Made by a program: the position numbers and the translations under genes. From positions 1 to 32,181 of the forward strand of contig JAUCBJ010001081.1 in assembly GCA_032718475.1 (NCBI GenBank): DNA of 32,181 nt, read 5' to 3'. This document shows, one piece after another, positions 1-9,800 of this stretch. The DNA comes from Nemertoderma westbladi (taxonomy: Eukaryota; Xenacoelomorpha; Nemertodermatida; Nemertodermatidae). The notes beneath the pieces were generated by a model. That model was given only the letters and a program-made list of their open reading frames with translations. It had not been told where the DNA came from and did no database searches. Within the stretch, counting starts at the first letter, position 1. Each line of letters begins with the position of its first letter.

Positions 1-210
1 GACTGAGCACCAACCGACACTGAGGGACCCGACGGGGCACCAACCGACACTGGGGGACCCGACTGAGCACTAACCGACACTGGGGGACCCGACTGAGCAC
101 CAACCGACACTGAGGGACCCGACTGAGCACCAACCGACACTGGGGGACCCGACAGAGCATCAACCGACAATGGGGGATCCGACTGGCTAGGAACCGATAT
201 TAGAGGATGG
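1..210. repeat. 30-bp minisatellite (left edge)
   Basis: Six near-perfect 30-bp units with strict phase (1, 31, 61, 91, 121, 151) share the core ACCGACACTG and end in GGGGGACCC or GAGGGACCC. A degenerate unit covers 181-210. The array continues off the left edge, so its true size is unknown. No coding role is visible. Confidence 0.93.
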
Positions 211-663
211 GATTGGCTTACTTTGTCCCCATTTATGGTATCGTCTAAGTCTAACAGAGTGTCGTTGCCGGATATACCGAATGCGCTATCCGTTGGCTGA
301 GAAAGGGTCCCTAGCGCAGGCATCTGCAAGGCGTCTCTAGTTGGCTGGGGTTGTGAGCAGGAAAGTTGAGAGACCGCACTGGAGGACCGCGCTACTTGTC
401 CACCAGAGTTCGTACAGTTTCCCCACTTAGAAGGCGCGCAGTCTGTGCATTTTCTGCCCGTACGGGCGCACACGCACTTCAAACATCGGCCCGCTTTAGG
501 GTTGCAACCGCAACAGACCACCATCGAAAGATTCAGTCGTCTCTACTATATACTATCCTTGTCCGCGACTGTTCTTTTAAACCGCAGCACTCACAAGGGG
601 CGGATCGCTTCCAATTATCGGCAAACTACAAAGGCTCAGTATAATCAGTACAGTATCCCACAG
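211..663. other. Unassigned sequence between two minisatellites
   Basis: This stretch is more GC-balanced than most of the window and contains only short open frames with no recognisable domain. I looked on the minus strand for later exons of IFT70 (the conserved region that follows LTKQ) and saw none. It may be intronic to IFT70 or intergenic. Confidence 0.4.
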
Positions 664-2239
664 TTGTGGTCGTTATACTAAGGGTGTGTCTGGTCGTTGT
701 ACTAAGGGTGTGTCTGGTCGTTGTACTAAGGGTGTGTCTGGTCGATGTACTAAGGGTGTCTGGTCGTATGTACTAAGGGTGTGTCTGGTCGTTGTACCAA
801 GGGTGTGTCTGGTCGTTGTACTAAGGGTGTGTCTGGTCGTTGTACTAAGGGTGTGTATGGTTGTTGTACTAAGGGTGTGTCTGCTCGTACGTACTAAGGG
901 TGTGTCTGGTCGCTGTACTAAGGGTGTGTCTGGTCGTTGTACTAAGGGTGTGTCTGGTCGTTGTACTAAGGGTGTGTCTGGTCGTTGTACTAAGGGTGTC
1001 TGGTCGTATGTACTAAGGGTGTGCCTGGTCGTTGTACTAAGGGTGTGTCTGGTCGTTGTACTAAGGGTGTGTCTGGTCGTTGTACTAAGGGTGTGTCTGG
1101 TCGTTGTACTAAGGGTGTCTGGTCGTTGAACTAAGGGTGTGTCTGGTCGTTGTACTAAGGGTGTCTGGTCGTTGTACTAAGGGTGTGTCTGGTCGTTGTA
1201 CTAAGGGTGTGTATGGTTGTTGTACTAAGGGTGTGTCTGCTCGTACGTACTAAGGGTGTGTCTGGTCGTTGTACTAAGGGTGTGTCTGGTCGTTGTACTA
1301 AGGGTGTGTCTGGTCGTTGTACTAAGGGTAGTGTCTGGTCGTTGTACTAAGGGTGTCTGGTCGTTGAACTAAGGGTGTGTCTGGTCGTTGTACTAAGGGT
1401 GTGTCTGGTCGTTGTACTAAGGGTAGTGTCTGGTTGTACGTACTAAGGGTGTGTCTGCTCGTACGTACTAAGGGTGTGTCTGGTCGTTGTACTAAGGGTG
1501 TGTCTGGTCGTTGTACTAAGGGTGTGTCTGGTCGTTGTACTAAGGGTGTGTATGGTTGATGTACTAAGGGTGTGTCTGGTCGTTGTACTAAGGGTGTGTC
1601 TGCTCGTACGTACTAAGAGTGTGTCTGGTCGTTGTACTAAGGGTGTGTCTGCTCGTACGTACTAAGGGTGTGTCTGGTCGTTGTACTATGGGTGTGTCTG
1701 GTCGTTGTACTAAGGGTGTGTCTGCTCGTACGTACTAAGGGTGTGTCTGGTCGTTGTACTAAGGGTGTGTCTGGTCGTTGTACTAAGGGTGTGTCTGGTT
1801 GTTGTATTAAGGGTAGTGTCTGGTCGTATGTACTAAGGGTGTGCCTGGTCGTTGTACTAAGGGTGTGTCTGGTCGTTGTACTAAGGGTGTGTCTGGTTGT
1901 TGTATTAAGGGTAGTGTCTGGTCGTATGTACTAAGGGTGTGCCTGGTCGTTGTACTAAGGGTGTCTGGTCGTTGAACTAAGGGTAGTGTCTGGTCGTTGT
2001 ACTAAGGGTGTGTCTGCTCGTACGTACTAAGGGTGTGTCTGGTCGTTGTACTATGGGTGTGTCTGGTCGTTGTACTAAGGGTGTGTCTGGTCGTTGTACT
2101 AAGGGTGTATCTGGTCGTTGTACTAAGGGTGTGTCTGGTTGTTGTATTAAGGGTAGCTGGTCGTATGTACTAAGGGTGTGCCTGGTCGTTGTACTAAGGG
2201 TGTGTCTGGTCGTTGAACTAAGGGTGTGCCTAGGGTGTG
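664..2239. repeat. 1.6-kb minisatellite, mainly 24-bp unit
   Basis: About 65 tandem copies of a unit built from GTGTGTCTGGTCG and TTGTACTAAGG. Recurrent length variants include a 22-bp form lacking one GT, a 25-bp form with GCTCGTACGTACTAAGG, and forms with GGTAGTGTC. Variants recur in blocks (for example TGTATGGTTG followed by GCTCGTACG), which points to higher-order duplication. The open frames it yields on both strands come from the repeat and are not genes. It lies on the 3' side of the visible IFT70 exon, so it is probably intronic to that gene. Confidence 0.95.
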
Positions 2240-2692
2240 ACAGTAAATTTAATAAATTAAGCATGTTATATACTTTAAGGTTTTAAATAAATGTTAATTT
2301 AATGTTGGATTTTATGTTGAGATGAAACCAAAATAAAGTTATGAGGTTGTCTACACTATATCTGCTGCGAAGCACACACACAGGCACACACATCGTACAA
2401 CGTACGGGTATATACAGATACACCCCCATATATATATCCGTGCGCCCGGGTAGATAATGCATGTACGTGGAAGACGTTATTATATAAAATGTGAAATGAA
2501 TGTCAAAAAATTATTACCATATTTACCCATATACTATGTGAGCATACCCTACACTGTTTTGTCTCTTATTTTGTTGTGCAATAAATCAAGGTCAACTAAC
2601 TACCGAATTGAGAGTTTGCGTGATTTGAATCACACAATCACCCAGTTGGAAGTGACATAAGGTTTGGTTTAGTTCTGTAAACAATTACTTTA
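2240..2692 (-). other. Start of IFT70 intron, with CA-rich microsatellite
   Basis: Non-coding on both strands as far as I can read. It begins, in minus-strand sense, with the GTAAAG donor of IFT70. It holds a short CA-rich tract (about 2380-2400) and an AT dinucleotide tract (about 2430-2440). No downstream IFT70 exon could be recognised. Confidence 0.6.
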
Positions 2693-2696
2693 CCTG
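2688..2696 (-). promoter_or_regulatory. IFT70: 5' splice site of IFT70 exon
   Basis: On the minus strand the exon ends with CAG and is followed by GTAAAG, a near-consensus U1 donor. The split lies after the Gln of the conserved LTKQ stretch. In vertebrate TTC30 the protein continues for about 280 residues past this point, so the in-frame TAA met three codons later is intronic and not the true terminator. Confidence 0.85.
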
Positions 2697-3845
2697 TTTC
2701 GTTAGTTTCCTTAGAATGTCTGTCTCCTGACTCGCGAGGTCATCTAGATTCCTATAGCTCTCTTCTGGGGAGGATTGCCGGGATATGATAGCCTGGAGGA
2801 AGTCGAACATGTACTTACTGAGGAACTGGTAGGTGAGGTGGGAGTTCTCAGCCAACACATCAGCCGCCATATCGTAATACTCGTACTTACAGTAGAGAAG
2901 GAGCAGATTAGCAAAGGTTTCCGGGGGGAAGGGGTTCTGTTGCACTAAAAACTGAAGTTTCTTAAACCCATCAGAAGGATTTTCTTCCATATTCATGAGT
3001 GCTTGGTTGTGTAGACTAACTGGGTCCAGTTCCTCTTCGGATCGAGGTGGCATGTCCGTAAGGGCGTCCTTCGCAGACTTGAAATTCTTTAGTTGATACT
3101 CAATAGCGGCTTTTAGGTTAAAAGCTTCAATAAGTGCCGTCTCGTGGAGAACCAAGGTGTTACCAACACTGCGAACGTCCAGACCTTCGGTTGTCATGCC
3201 GACAGACAGCTCCGGGTGGTCGCGTATCCCCCTCTCTATAATGTCCCCGATGTGTTTGAGGGCAGAAACGTACTGCTTCATGGAGTAGTAAGTCAGTGCG
3301 ATGTTGTAGCCTAGGTAGGGTTGATAGCCCAACTTCTGACCCGCTAACTGGAACTTCTGACAGGCTTCGTTGAACTTGCCCTCTTTGTAAAGAATGCAAC
3401 CATCGTTCACCTCACTATCTGGGTCATCGGCAGCTGTTTGTTCCAACAGCGACTTACACGCGTGCAAATCGTCTTCGCCGTATTTAATAGCGGCTTGCAG
3501 TTTATTTACGTTGTTTTCAAACTTTGAATCCTCTATAGCCATGGTTATCTTCATCGCTTCGTCGTAGACACAGGCCTTGTAGAGAGACTGGGCGTAGTAG
3601 AGTTTATATTCCTGGTTTTCCGGACAGATAAATGTTAGCTGTTCGTAGCATTCTGCGGCGGCGACGAAATCCTGCGTATAGTAGTAGCAGTAGCCGAGGA
3701 GTGAGACGGCTGCTCGTGAGTCCGGGTTGCGTTGGAACTCTTGGTATAGAGCGTGGATAGCATCCGCTATCTTACCCTCCTTTATCCAGGTATAAATCGT
3801 CGTTGTAAACTCACCGTCTCGTATGTTTAACATAAACGGATCCAT
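2694..3845 (-). CDS. IFT70: Intraflagellar transport protein 70 (TTC30), first coding exon
   Basis: IFT70 is a tetratricopeptide superhelix of the IFT-B core that wraps around IFT52 and is needed for anterograde transport and axonemal tubulin modification in cilia. The exon gives 384 residues starting at ATG 3845. It shows the family's hallmark segments: LGYCYYYTQDF and AAECYEQL (about 50-70), LQAAIKYGE (about 115), SALKHIGDIIERGI (about 210), VGMTTEGLDVRSVGNTLVLH (about 230-250), DMPPRSEEELDP (about 285), NPFPPETFANLLLLYCKYEYYDMAADVLAENSHLTY written here only in part as LLLLYCKYEYYDMAADVL (about 325), and ILRKLTKQ at the exon end. Family members are about 660 residues, so the C-terminal 40% is missing. 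It must be encoded beyond the left edge after a long intron, or the gene is broken. Human TTC30A/B are single-exon retrocopies, so the intron here is consistent with an ancestral gene form. Confidence 0.95.
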
Positions 3846-4423
3846 TTCTGTACCGCTTGCAGATTAACTTGGGTATACGAGTTTCTCAATAGGCCGACTG
3901 CGACTATAGGCCTAGTATATTAATTAATTTTTTTAGTATTTTGATTATTTCGTTATGTTTCGCCGGTCCGGTAGGCGGTAGCGGTAGGCCAGTCCTTCAG
4001 TAAAAATGTTATTCTATGGCAAATATTTGATTTATGGTTTAACTAAGATCAAGTGTCAGGTTCAGACATTTCAGAATGCAATGATTGTCATGGCTTTAAT
4101 TTAAACTGTCATGGTAGTTCGCTACCGGTAGCAGTTAGGCCTACGTTGATTATCTGATATCTGTAGCAATGTAGCTTTACACAGTATTATTTTTGTGTTA
4201 CGCACGTTGCCAGGCAGTCCCTGTAGTTATGGGTACTGCATTAGCAGCTGATTTAGTTGTCCTTTCACAATGTACCCTGCACTTTGAGCTATTTCTCCTA
4301 TACAATAGGCCCTATACAATTTAGGGTATCTAATACTATCATATATATAATTATTGTGTCGATTGTTTTTGTCGATTGCCAAATCAGATCTGCCACCTAT
4401 ATTTTGGCGGTAAATTCACTCGG
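3846..4423. other. IFT70 upstream region
   Basis: Non-coding 5' flank of IFT70. It is AT-rich with a few CCGGTAG/TAGGCGGTAG motifs (about 3963-3990) and TAGGCCT palindromes. No TATA box or X-box motif for RFX factors was convincingly identified by eye. No other gene is visible. Confidence 0.5.
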
Positions 4424-4513
4424 ACCGAATTGTCCGGGACCGAATTGTCCGGGACCGAATTATCCGGGACCGAATTGTCCGGGACCGAATTGTCCGTGAC
4501 CGAATTGTCCGGT
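4424..4513 (+). repeat. 15-bp tandem array, left end of foldback
   Basis: Six consecutive 15-bp copies of ACCGAATTGTCCGGG, starting at 4424 and repeating at 4439, 4454, 4469, 4484 and 4499, with single-base variants (TATCC, CCGTG). The unit is itself nearly palindromic around GAATTG, so each copy can pair with itself or with the inverted array at the other end. Confidence 0.92.
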
Positions 4514-5191
4514 TCCTGATAGCAACTTTTTAGTGCTTTTTTGATATTGTTGAATGTTCTAGAACATTACTGTAGTAGAGATATTTTTTTATGGTGGCTA
4601 GTGTTATTTACTCGCTAGAATTTTTTAAATTTTAAAAATACTGTACTTTTTTAATTTTTGTTATTGGCAAGTGTTGAGAACATTATTTTATACATTATTT
4701 ATTAAGTTGTAGCTAGTCTTTTTTTTACTAGCTAGCATTTCACTTGAAATTATAAAAACACTTGGGGTGTGAAAACATTGATATTTCAGAATTAGGCCTA
4801 AACTGTTGCTGATTATATTAATTACCAAAAATATTGATGATATTATAACAGTCCCTGAATGAGATCAAGCTATTGCAGTATCTAAGATAATAATTTAGGC
4901 TTGTTAACCATCCAGCAACACATACAGTATAGGCCTACATACGCAATATATAAAAAACATCAGTTTTACTTATTTTAAATACATACTATTACTAGATAGT
5001 AAATAATTCACAAGCTCCATAAAAACACCATAATAGCTACCATAACTAATAATGTTATCAAAAAAAAGTAAAATTTCTTTTATTTTCAAAAAAATACTAG
5101 CTAGTAAAAAAAACACTAGCTACCATATAATAATATCTATTAAAGTTCTAGAACATTCACCATTATATAGTACAGTAGTACCAATTAAATT

Positions 5192-5397
5192 TGGTCCCGG
5201 ACAATTCGATCCCGGATCCCAATTCGATCCCAATTCGAACCGAATTGTACTAGTCAGTATCCGGACAATTCGGTCCCGGACAATTCGGTCCCAAAACACA
5301 AAATTAATGGGACCGAATTGTCCGGGACCGAATTGTCCGGGACCGAATTGTCTGGGACCGAATTGTCCGGACCGAATTGTCCGGGACCGAATTGTCC
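5192..5397. repeat. 15-bp tandem arrays, right end of foldback, both orientations
   Basis: Reverse-orientation units (CCCGGACAATTCGGT and variants, some with GGATCC-type changes) occupy about 5192-5295. A 14-bp AT-rich spacer follows. Six forward-orientation units then occupy about 5309-5397, including one shortened unit. The two orientations lie almost back to back and could form a strong hairpin. Confidence 0.9.
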
Positions 5398-5468
5398 TGC
5401 TTCCGTTGGTAGCAATGGAAACCTGGCCATGCAAGGATTCCAAATATGTGACACTCTCTGAATTTTTC

Positions 5469-5528
5469 GTTTATATTACATATTATATAATATTGTTTTT
5501 ATTTATAACATTTGTACCTAGGCAATTA
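5469..5528 (+). repeat. 60-bp target-site duplication, left copy
   Basis: A 60-bp segment beginning GTTTATATTACATATT and ending CCTAGGCAATTA matches 18448-18507 base for base by eye. The match stops on both sides (C against T before, T against A after). The two copies are in direct orientation and exactly flank the minus-strand LINE, as expected for target-primed reverse transcription. Confidence 0.85.
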
Positions 5529-5958
5529 TTATTATTTATTATTAATATTGGCTTTTATTCCCGTATATGGATATATAAAGAGGAATATTATTAATGCACA
5601 TCAAGCAATTAAAGTAAAAAGAAATGTATATGATTATAAAATACGCTATGTAGATTAAGTTATATTACCGTGATCTATTAAAAATTTCAAAATATTAATT
5701 AAAATATGCATACTTTAAGAGCTGAAATCGAACCTATCATTAAGTACTATGATATTCAACAAGTTGGGACAGTTCATATAAGGCAGATATATAAAAACTA
5801 TATATATGGCAGGAAATGAGTTCATATAATGATGCAGATATTACAAAAATTAGAATTATACTAGTCAAATAAAAATTAAAACGGTATTTTCTAAAAAAAA
5901 AGATAATCAAAGTAAAACACGGTACTATGGCCGAAAAGATGTAATAACAATATTGTTA
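5529..5958 (-). other. LINE 3' UTR and AAT-type tail
   Basis: Non-coding AT-rich sequence downstream of the ORF2 stop. It ends, in LINE sense, with an AAT/AATAAT microsatellite (5529-5545) directly against the 60-bp duplication. Short microsatellite tails in place of poly-A are usual in CR1-like LINEs. Confidence 0.7.
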
Positions 5959-6238
5959 CTACAAATATTGTAAAGTTTCCGGCTTGTTCAAAAAACGCAG
6001 TGCAGTTGGTATAAAAGAGTTTCTATAATTGTGAGTACGACAGTAAGATATGGCAAAATTGTTCCTAGTTGAGGCATTTCTAGAGGTATGTGCTAACAAC
6101 GATTTATGCAACGGATGATCTTTTGAATCTATAATTTTGTCGACCATTTTCTTAAAAATACCTTTATAACAACCATTTACAATATCAAAAAGCATCTGTT
6201 TATTAACTTTTGAATGTTTGGCATATAGCGAAATCGGC
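5959..6238 (-). pseudogene. LINE ORF2, C-terminal fragment
   Basis: This is the last 93 codons of the LINE ORF2, cut off from the rest by the Gypsy insertion. The residues NSFIPTALRFLNK near the end match the common C-terminal motif of CR1-like ORF2 proteins (a hydrophobic FxPxAxRxxN block). The stop is TAA/TAG-type at 5959-5961. Its frame continues that of the 13575-17125 fragment across the insertion site once the Gypsy element and one CTAC duplicate are disregarded. Confidence 0.85.
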
Positions 6239-6242
6239 CTAC
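6239..6242 (+). repeat. CTAC target duplication, left
   Basis: CTAC precedes the 5' LTR and is repeated at 13575-13578 directly after the 3' LTR. A 4-bp duplication is typical of Ty3/Gypsy integrases. Confidence 0.85.
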
Positions 6243-6656
6243 TGTGATATTGTATTATGGGATGGTGTATTATTGGACTGATTAGTATGTATTGTATAGG
6301 TTAAGTAGGTATGATATAGTAGTATCTTGTTAGCACCTAGGGTGTGAACAGAACAGCTGGTTGTACGGTAGTTGTCAGGGATATAGTCCTGGGGGCAGGG
6401 CGCAGTCAGCAGTTATCATTCAGTTTAGTTATTGAGATGACTTACCGGTGTAGGGTTGTCAGTCATGTTTTGTAGGTAGTTCGTTATTAGTTTCATTGTC
6501 TGATTGTATCATATCATTATTTGTTATTCATGTATCTCAATACACAATATACTGATATACTGCAGCTAGTTTCACTTCAGTCTTCTCCAGCTCACCCCTC
6601 GAGCGGGATAGTGCGTGGCCGTGGATCCGGGACCGGGCGCCGATAGCGCTTCCACA
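6243..6656 (+). repeat. Gypsy 5' LTR
   Basis: 414 bp, starting TGTGATATTG and ending CTTCCACA (TG...CA). Reading it against 13161-13574 I found no difference. It contains the promoter and R region of the element. The exact transcription start and poly-A site cannot be fixed by eye. Confidence 0.95.
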
Positions 6657-6674
6657 TGGGGGCTTGTCCGGGAG
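6657..6674 (+). promoter_or_regulatory. Primer binding site (tRNA-Pro-like)
   Basis: TGGGGGCTTGTCCGGGAG starts directly after the LTR. It differs at two positions from the well-known PBS complementary to the 3' end of tRNA-Pro (TGGGGGCTCGTCCGGGAT). The starting TGG corresponds to the tRNA CCA end. The primer identity is inferred. Confidence 0.75.
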
Positions 6675-6843
6675 TAGAGAAACTGACAGTCTGACAGGCC
6701 TACCGCGCTACCCGCTACCGGCAACAGGTACTCTAACTCTGTCTGGCCTACGAGGCTATCGCTACCACAACCAACTACCGTACCCATCACTGTATCAGGC
6801 AGTCAGATTGTGGGTGGCGGGTCTCTGACGATTATTCCACTGT

Positions 6844-9800
6844 ATGCCTGCGCGTCGACCCGAGCGCAAACAAGCTGGAAACTTTCCCACGGGTAAGCCT
6901 TCCTATCGGCAGAAACTGCGTTCCGCTTCTGGTTCTCCTCATCCAGACAGCACAGACGAACATTCGTTCCTCTACAAGTCATCGGGAGCTGTTTCAAAGT
7001 TGCGTCGTGGTTCTCTCTCACCCTCGTTACACGGATCGCGACAGCAACGGGGATCCTTGAACCGATCAATTTCAGGGCCGCCGACTACTCGACAACGAGA
7101 TTCTTCAACGGCTGCTCCGCCGACTACTAGACGACGGGATTCTCTGACGGTTGCTCCGTCGACTACTCGACGACGAGATTCTCCAACGGTTGCTCCGCCG
7201 ACTACTCGACGACGGGATTCACCTACAGTTGCTCCGCCGACTACTCGACGACGAGATTCTCCAACAGTTGCTCCGCCGACTACTCGACGACGGGATTCTC
7301 CAACAGTTGCTCCGCCGACTACTCGACGACGAGATTCTCCAACGGTTGCTCCGTCGACTACTCGACGACGAGATTCTCCAACAGTTGCTCCGCCGACTAC
7401 TCGACGACGAGATCCGACTATGGAAAGCATCCGCAAGGAACCGGACTGCTTTGATGGTTCTGGTGATTTCGAGGCGTGGAACAGATCGGTGCAACGGATC
7501 GCCAGACTCAGGGGGTGGAAGAACGACGCTCTCGGTAAGATTGTGCCTGTTTATTTAACCGGTAGGACTGCACGTGTCCTTGATGAACTGGCTGAACATG
7601 AACAGGAAAACTATGATGCAATTCGTGATATTTTACGTGCCCGTTTTTGCCCCCAGGATACTAGTTTTGTGTACAATGAATTACTAGATCGTAAACAGAA
7701 GGTGGGGGAAACTATTTCTGAATTTTCCGATATTATAACTAGTTTAGGGGTACAAGCTTTTCCGGGAATGAGCACTGAGCAACGGGAACTTTTACTTTTG
7801 CCAATATTTTATAGAGGGATTTCCCCTGAATTAGCGAGAAGTATACGGTTAACAGAACCGCGCAATTTTGGGGAGGCAGTTCACCGTGCTAGGCGCGAGG
7901 AACTTTATTTAAGACAGGAAAATAATGGTATATTTGGCTGTGAATTGGGCGATCGTAGGGACCAGAGTAATAGGCCCAGGGAACCGCCTCCCAGTACCAG
8001 ACAAACTTCATACAGTAAGGTTAGTTTTTCAGAACAGTCCCCAAAACAGACTGATATGAGTTATCTAGAAAGACAACTGAAAGACTTACAACTGAAACTG
8101 TCCAATCAGACACCAAATACCAGTAGCTACCCACGCGCCAATTACAATAATAATTATAGCCGCGATAATCACGGTCGGGGACAGAATAACTGGTTTGACC
8201 CCAACGCAAGATGGACTGGTACTAGCGGTACGGGCAACTCACGGGACAGCAGTAACAGAGGGTTTACACCACGATCTAATAACTACAGTAGCAACAGTTC
8301 GGTTACTTGCTACAACTGTGGGGAACCGGGACATTATAGCCGAAATTGCACTAGACCACGTACGAATACCAACTCAAATCCTAACAGGCAATACTCTAAC
8401 CCGAATTACAACCCTAACCCTAATTTTAACCCTAATCCCAATCCTAACACAAACCGGGATTTAAATCCCAATCCAGCTCCAATGTACACAGCTGTAGTAT
8501 CCAATAAACTAGACATGCATTTTCCAGTAAGAATCGAAAACGAGGATGGTGAAGCATTTTTAGATAGTGGCTCACATTATTCCCTGATAGATTTTAGGAA
8601 ACTCCCATCCGGTGTGCAGTTGCGTGCCCTTGATTTACCACCTATTAGCGGTATAGGGGGACAGGTTAAACCTATGGGATTGGCTACTTTACAAATATCA
8701 GTTACAAGCAATTTTTCGGTTTCCCTCGAGGTCCACGTAGCAGACTTATCTTGTGTTGGGATTCCCCCGTTTCTGTTAGGGTTAGATTTCGTAAGTATTG
8801 CTTGTGCGTCCATAGATTTTCTAGACAGATGTTTGGTTCTAACCAACCAGGAAAGAGTGTACTTTGCCAGGTTAAACACGCCCAGCAACGCTGGTAACGG
8901 TAAGAGTACAAACCCTTTTTGTTGTTTTGTTTCTGCGATAGATAAGACTACGATCCCAGCAGGGACACAGGTGAGACTGGCAGGGAAATTGTATGATAAT
9001 GGATTATTAGCAGAGTCGGTAATGATAGAGCCGTTAGTAAAATCAAGGGGTTCGTATCTAACTGCGCGAAGTGTAGTTTCTAACCCATTGGACGGATCAG
9101 GTAAGGTCCCAGTGCAGTTATTAAATCCGAATAACTACCCGGTTACAATATATCGCAATCAGAAAATTGCATTATATTGTACAGTAGATAATGATAGCTT
9201 CAATAAAGAAGTTAAACAAGACTCGGTAGAGCGCGACATACAAAGGGAGTATCTAGCTAAGGAATTACCGTTAGATCATTTGGAGCCTCAGCAGAGGACC
9301 CAGTTAATAGATATTGCTACTCAACATGCTGCGGCGTTTTCCTTGGGAGATTGCGATATAGGTAAGACTGACCTATTAGAACATAGAATCCCACTTAAAC
9401 CAGAGGCTAAGCCCTTTTACACGAGACCACGTACAGTACCTATGGGGCTTAGGAAAGAGATTGACAAACAGGTAGGCAATATGTTAGCCGCAGGTGTTAT
9501 TCAACCTAGCAACAGTGAGTGGGGGGCACCAATAATATTAAGTAAAAAAAAAGATGGTAAGTGGCGGTTTTGCGTTGATCTTCGCCGTCTTAACGCTGCG
9601 GCTGTGCCACAATTTTGGCCTTTGCCGCGCATAGACGAAATGTTGTCGGAAATTGGCACAGCACGGCCCAAATATTTTACGACACTCGATTTTAAATCGA
9701 TGTTTTGGCAGGTACCCTTAGCCGCTGAAGATACACATAAAACCGCTTTCGTAACACATAGTGGCCATTACGAATTTGTTAGAATGCCCTTTGGCCTCCA

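Larger units (their letters stand above)
4424..5397. mobile_element. Foldback-like element with terminal 15-bp arrays
   Basis: The outer parts are arrays of ACCGAATTGTCCGGG. The left array is in forward orientation (4424-4513), and the matching array on the right is in reverse orientation (about 5192-5291). Inside them the AT-rich arms also pair. GAATGTTCTAGAAC near 4552 matches, inverted, the segment around 5140-5158. GGCTAGTGTTATTTACT (about 4597) and AGCTAGTCTTTTTTTTACT (about 4712) match inverted segments around 5100-5130. The central 4770-5035 is unique AT-rich DNA without an ORF. This architecture resembles foldback elements or a long MITE. No transposase and no clear target duplication were found, so an element made by inverted duplication is also possible. 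Confidence 0.6.

Noticed and set aside
686-2286. Several open frames of 60-147 codons in the large minisatellite
   Set aside because: They are products of the stop-poor repeat unit, with no domain and no start context. The phase changes wherever unit length changes.
2240-2684. Search for the next IFT70 exon
   Set aside because: No minus-strand frame resembling the conserved continuation after LTKQ was found here or at 211-663.
7151-7558. Overlapping plus- and minus-strand frames in the Gag repeat
   Set aside because: Shadows of the 39-bp repeat. The 1840-codon frame carries all domains.
8395-8475. Telomere-like AACCCT runs
   Set aside because: They lie within the Gypsy Gag-Pol frame and encode an Asn-Pro-rich spacer. 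They are irregular and short.
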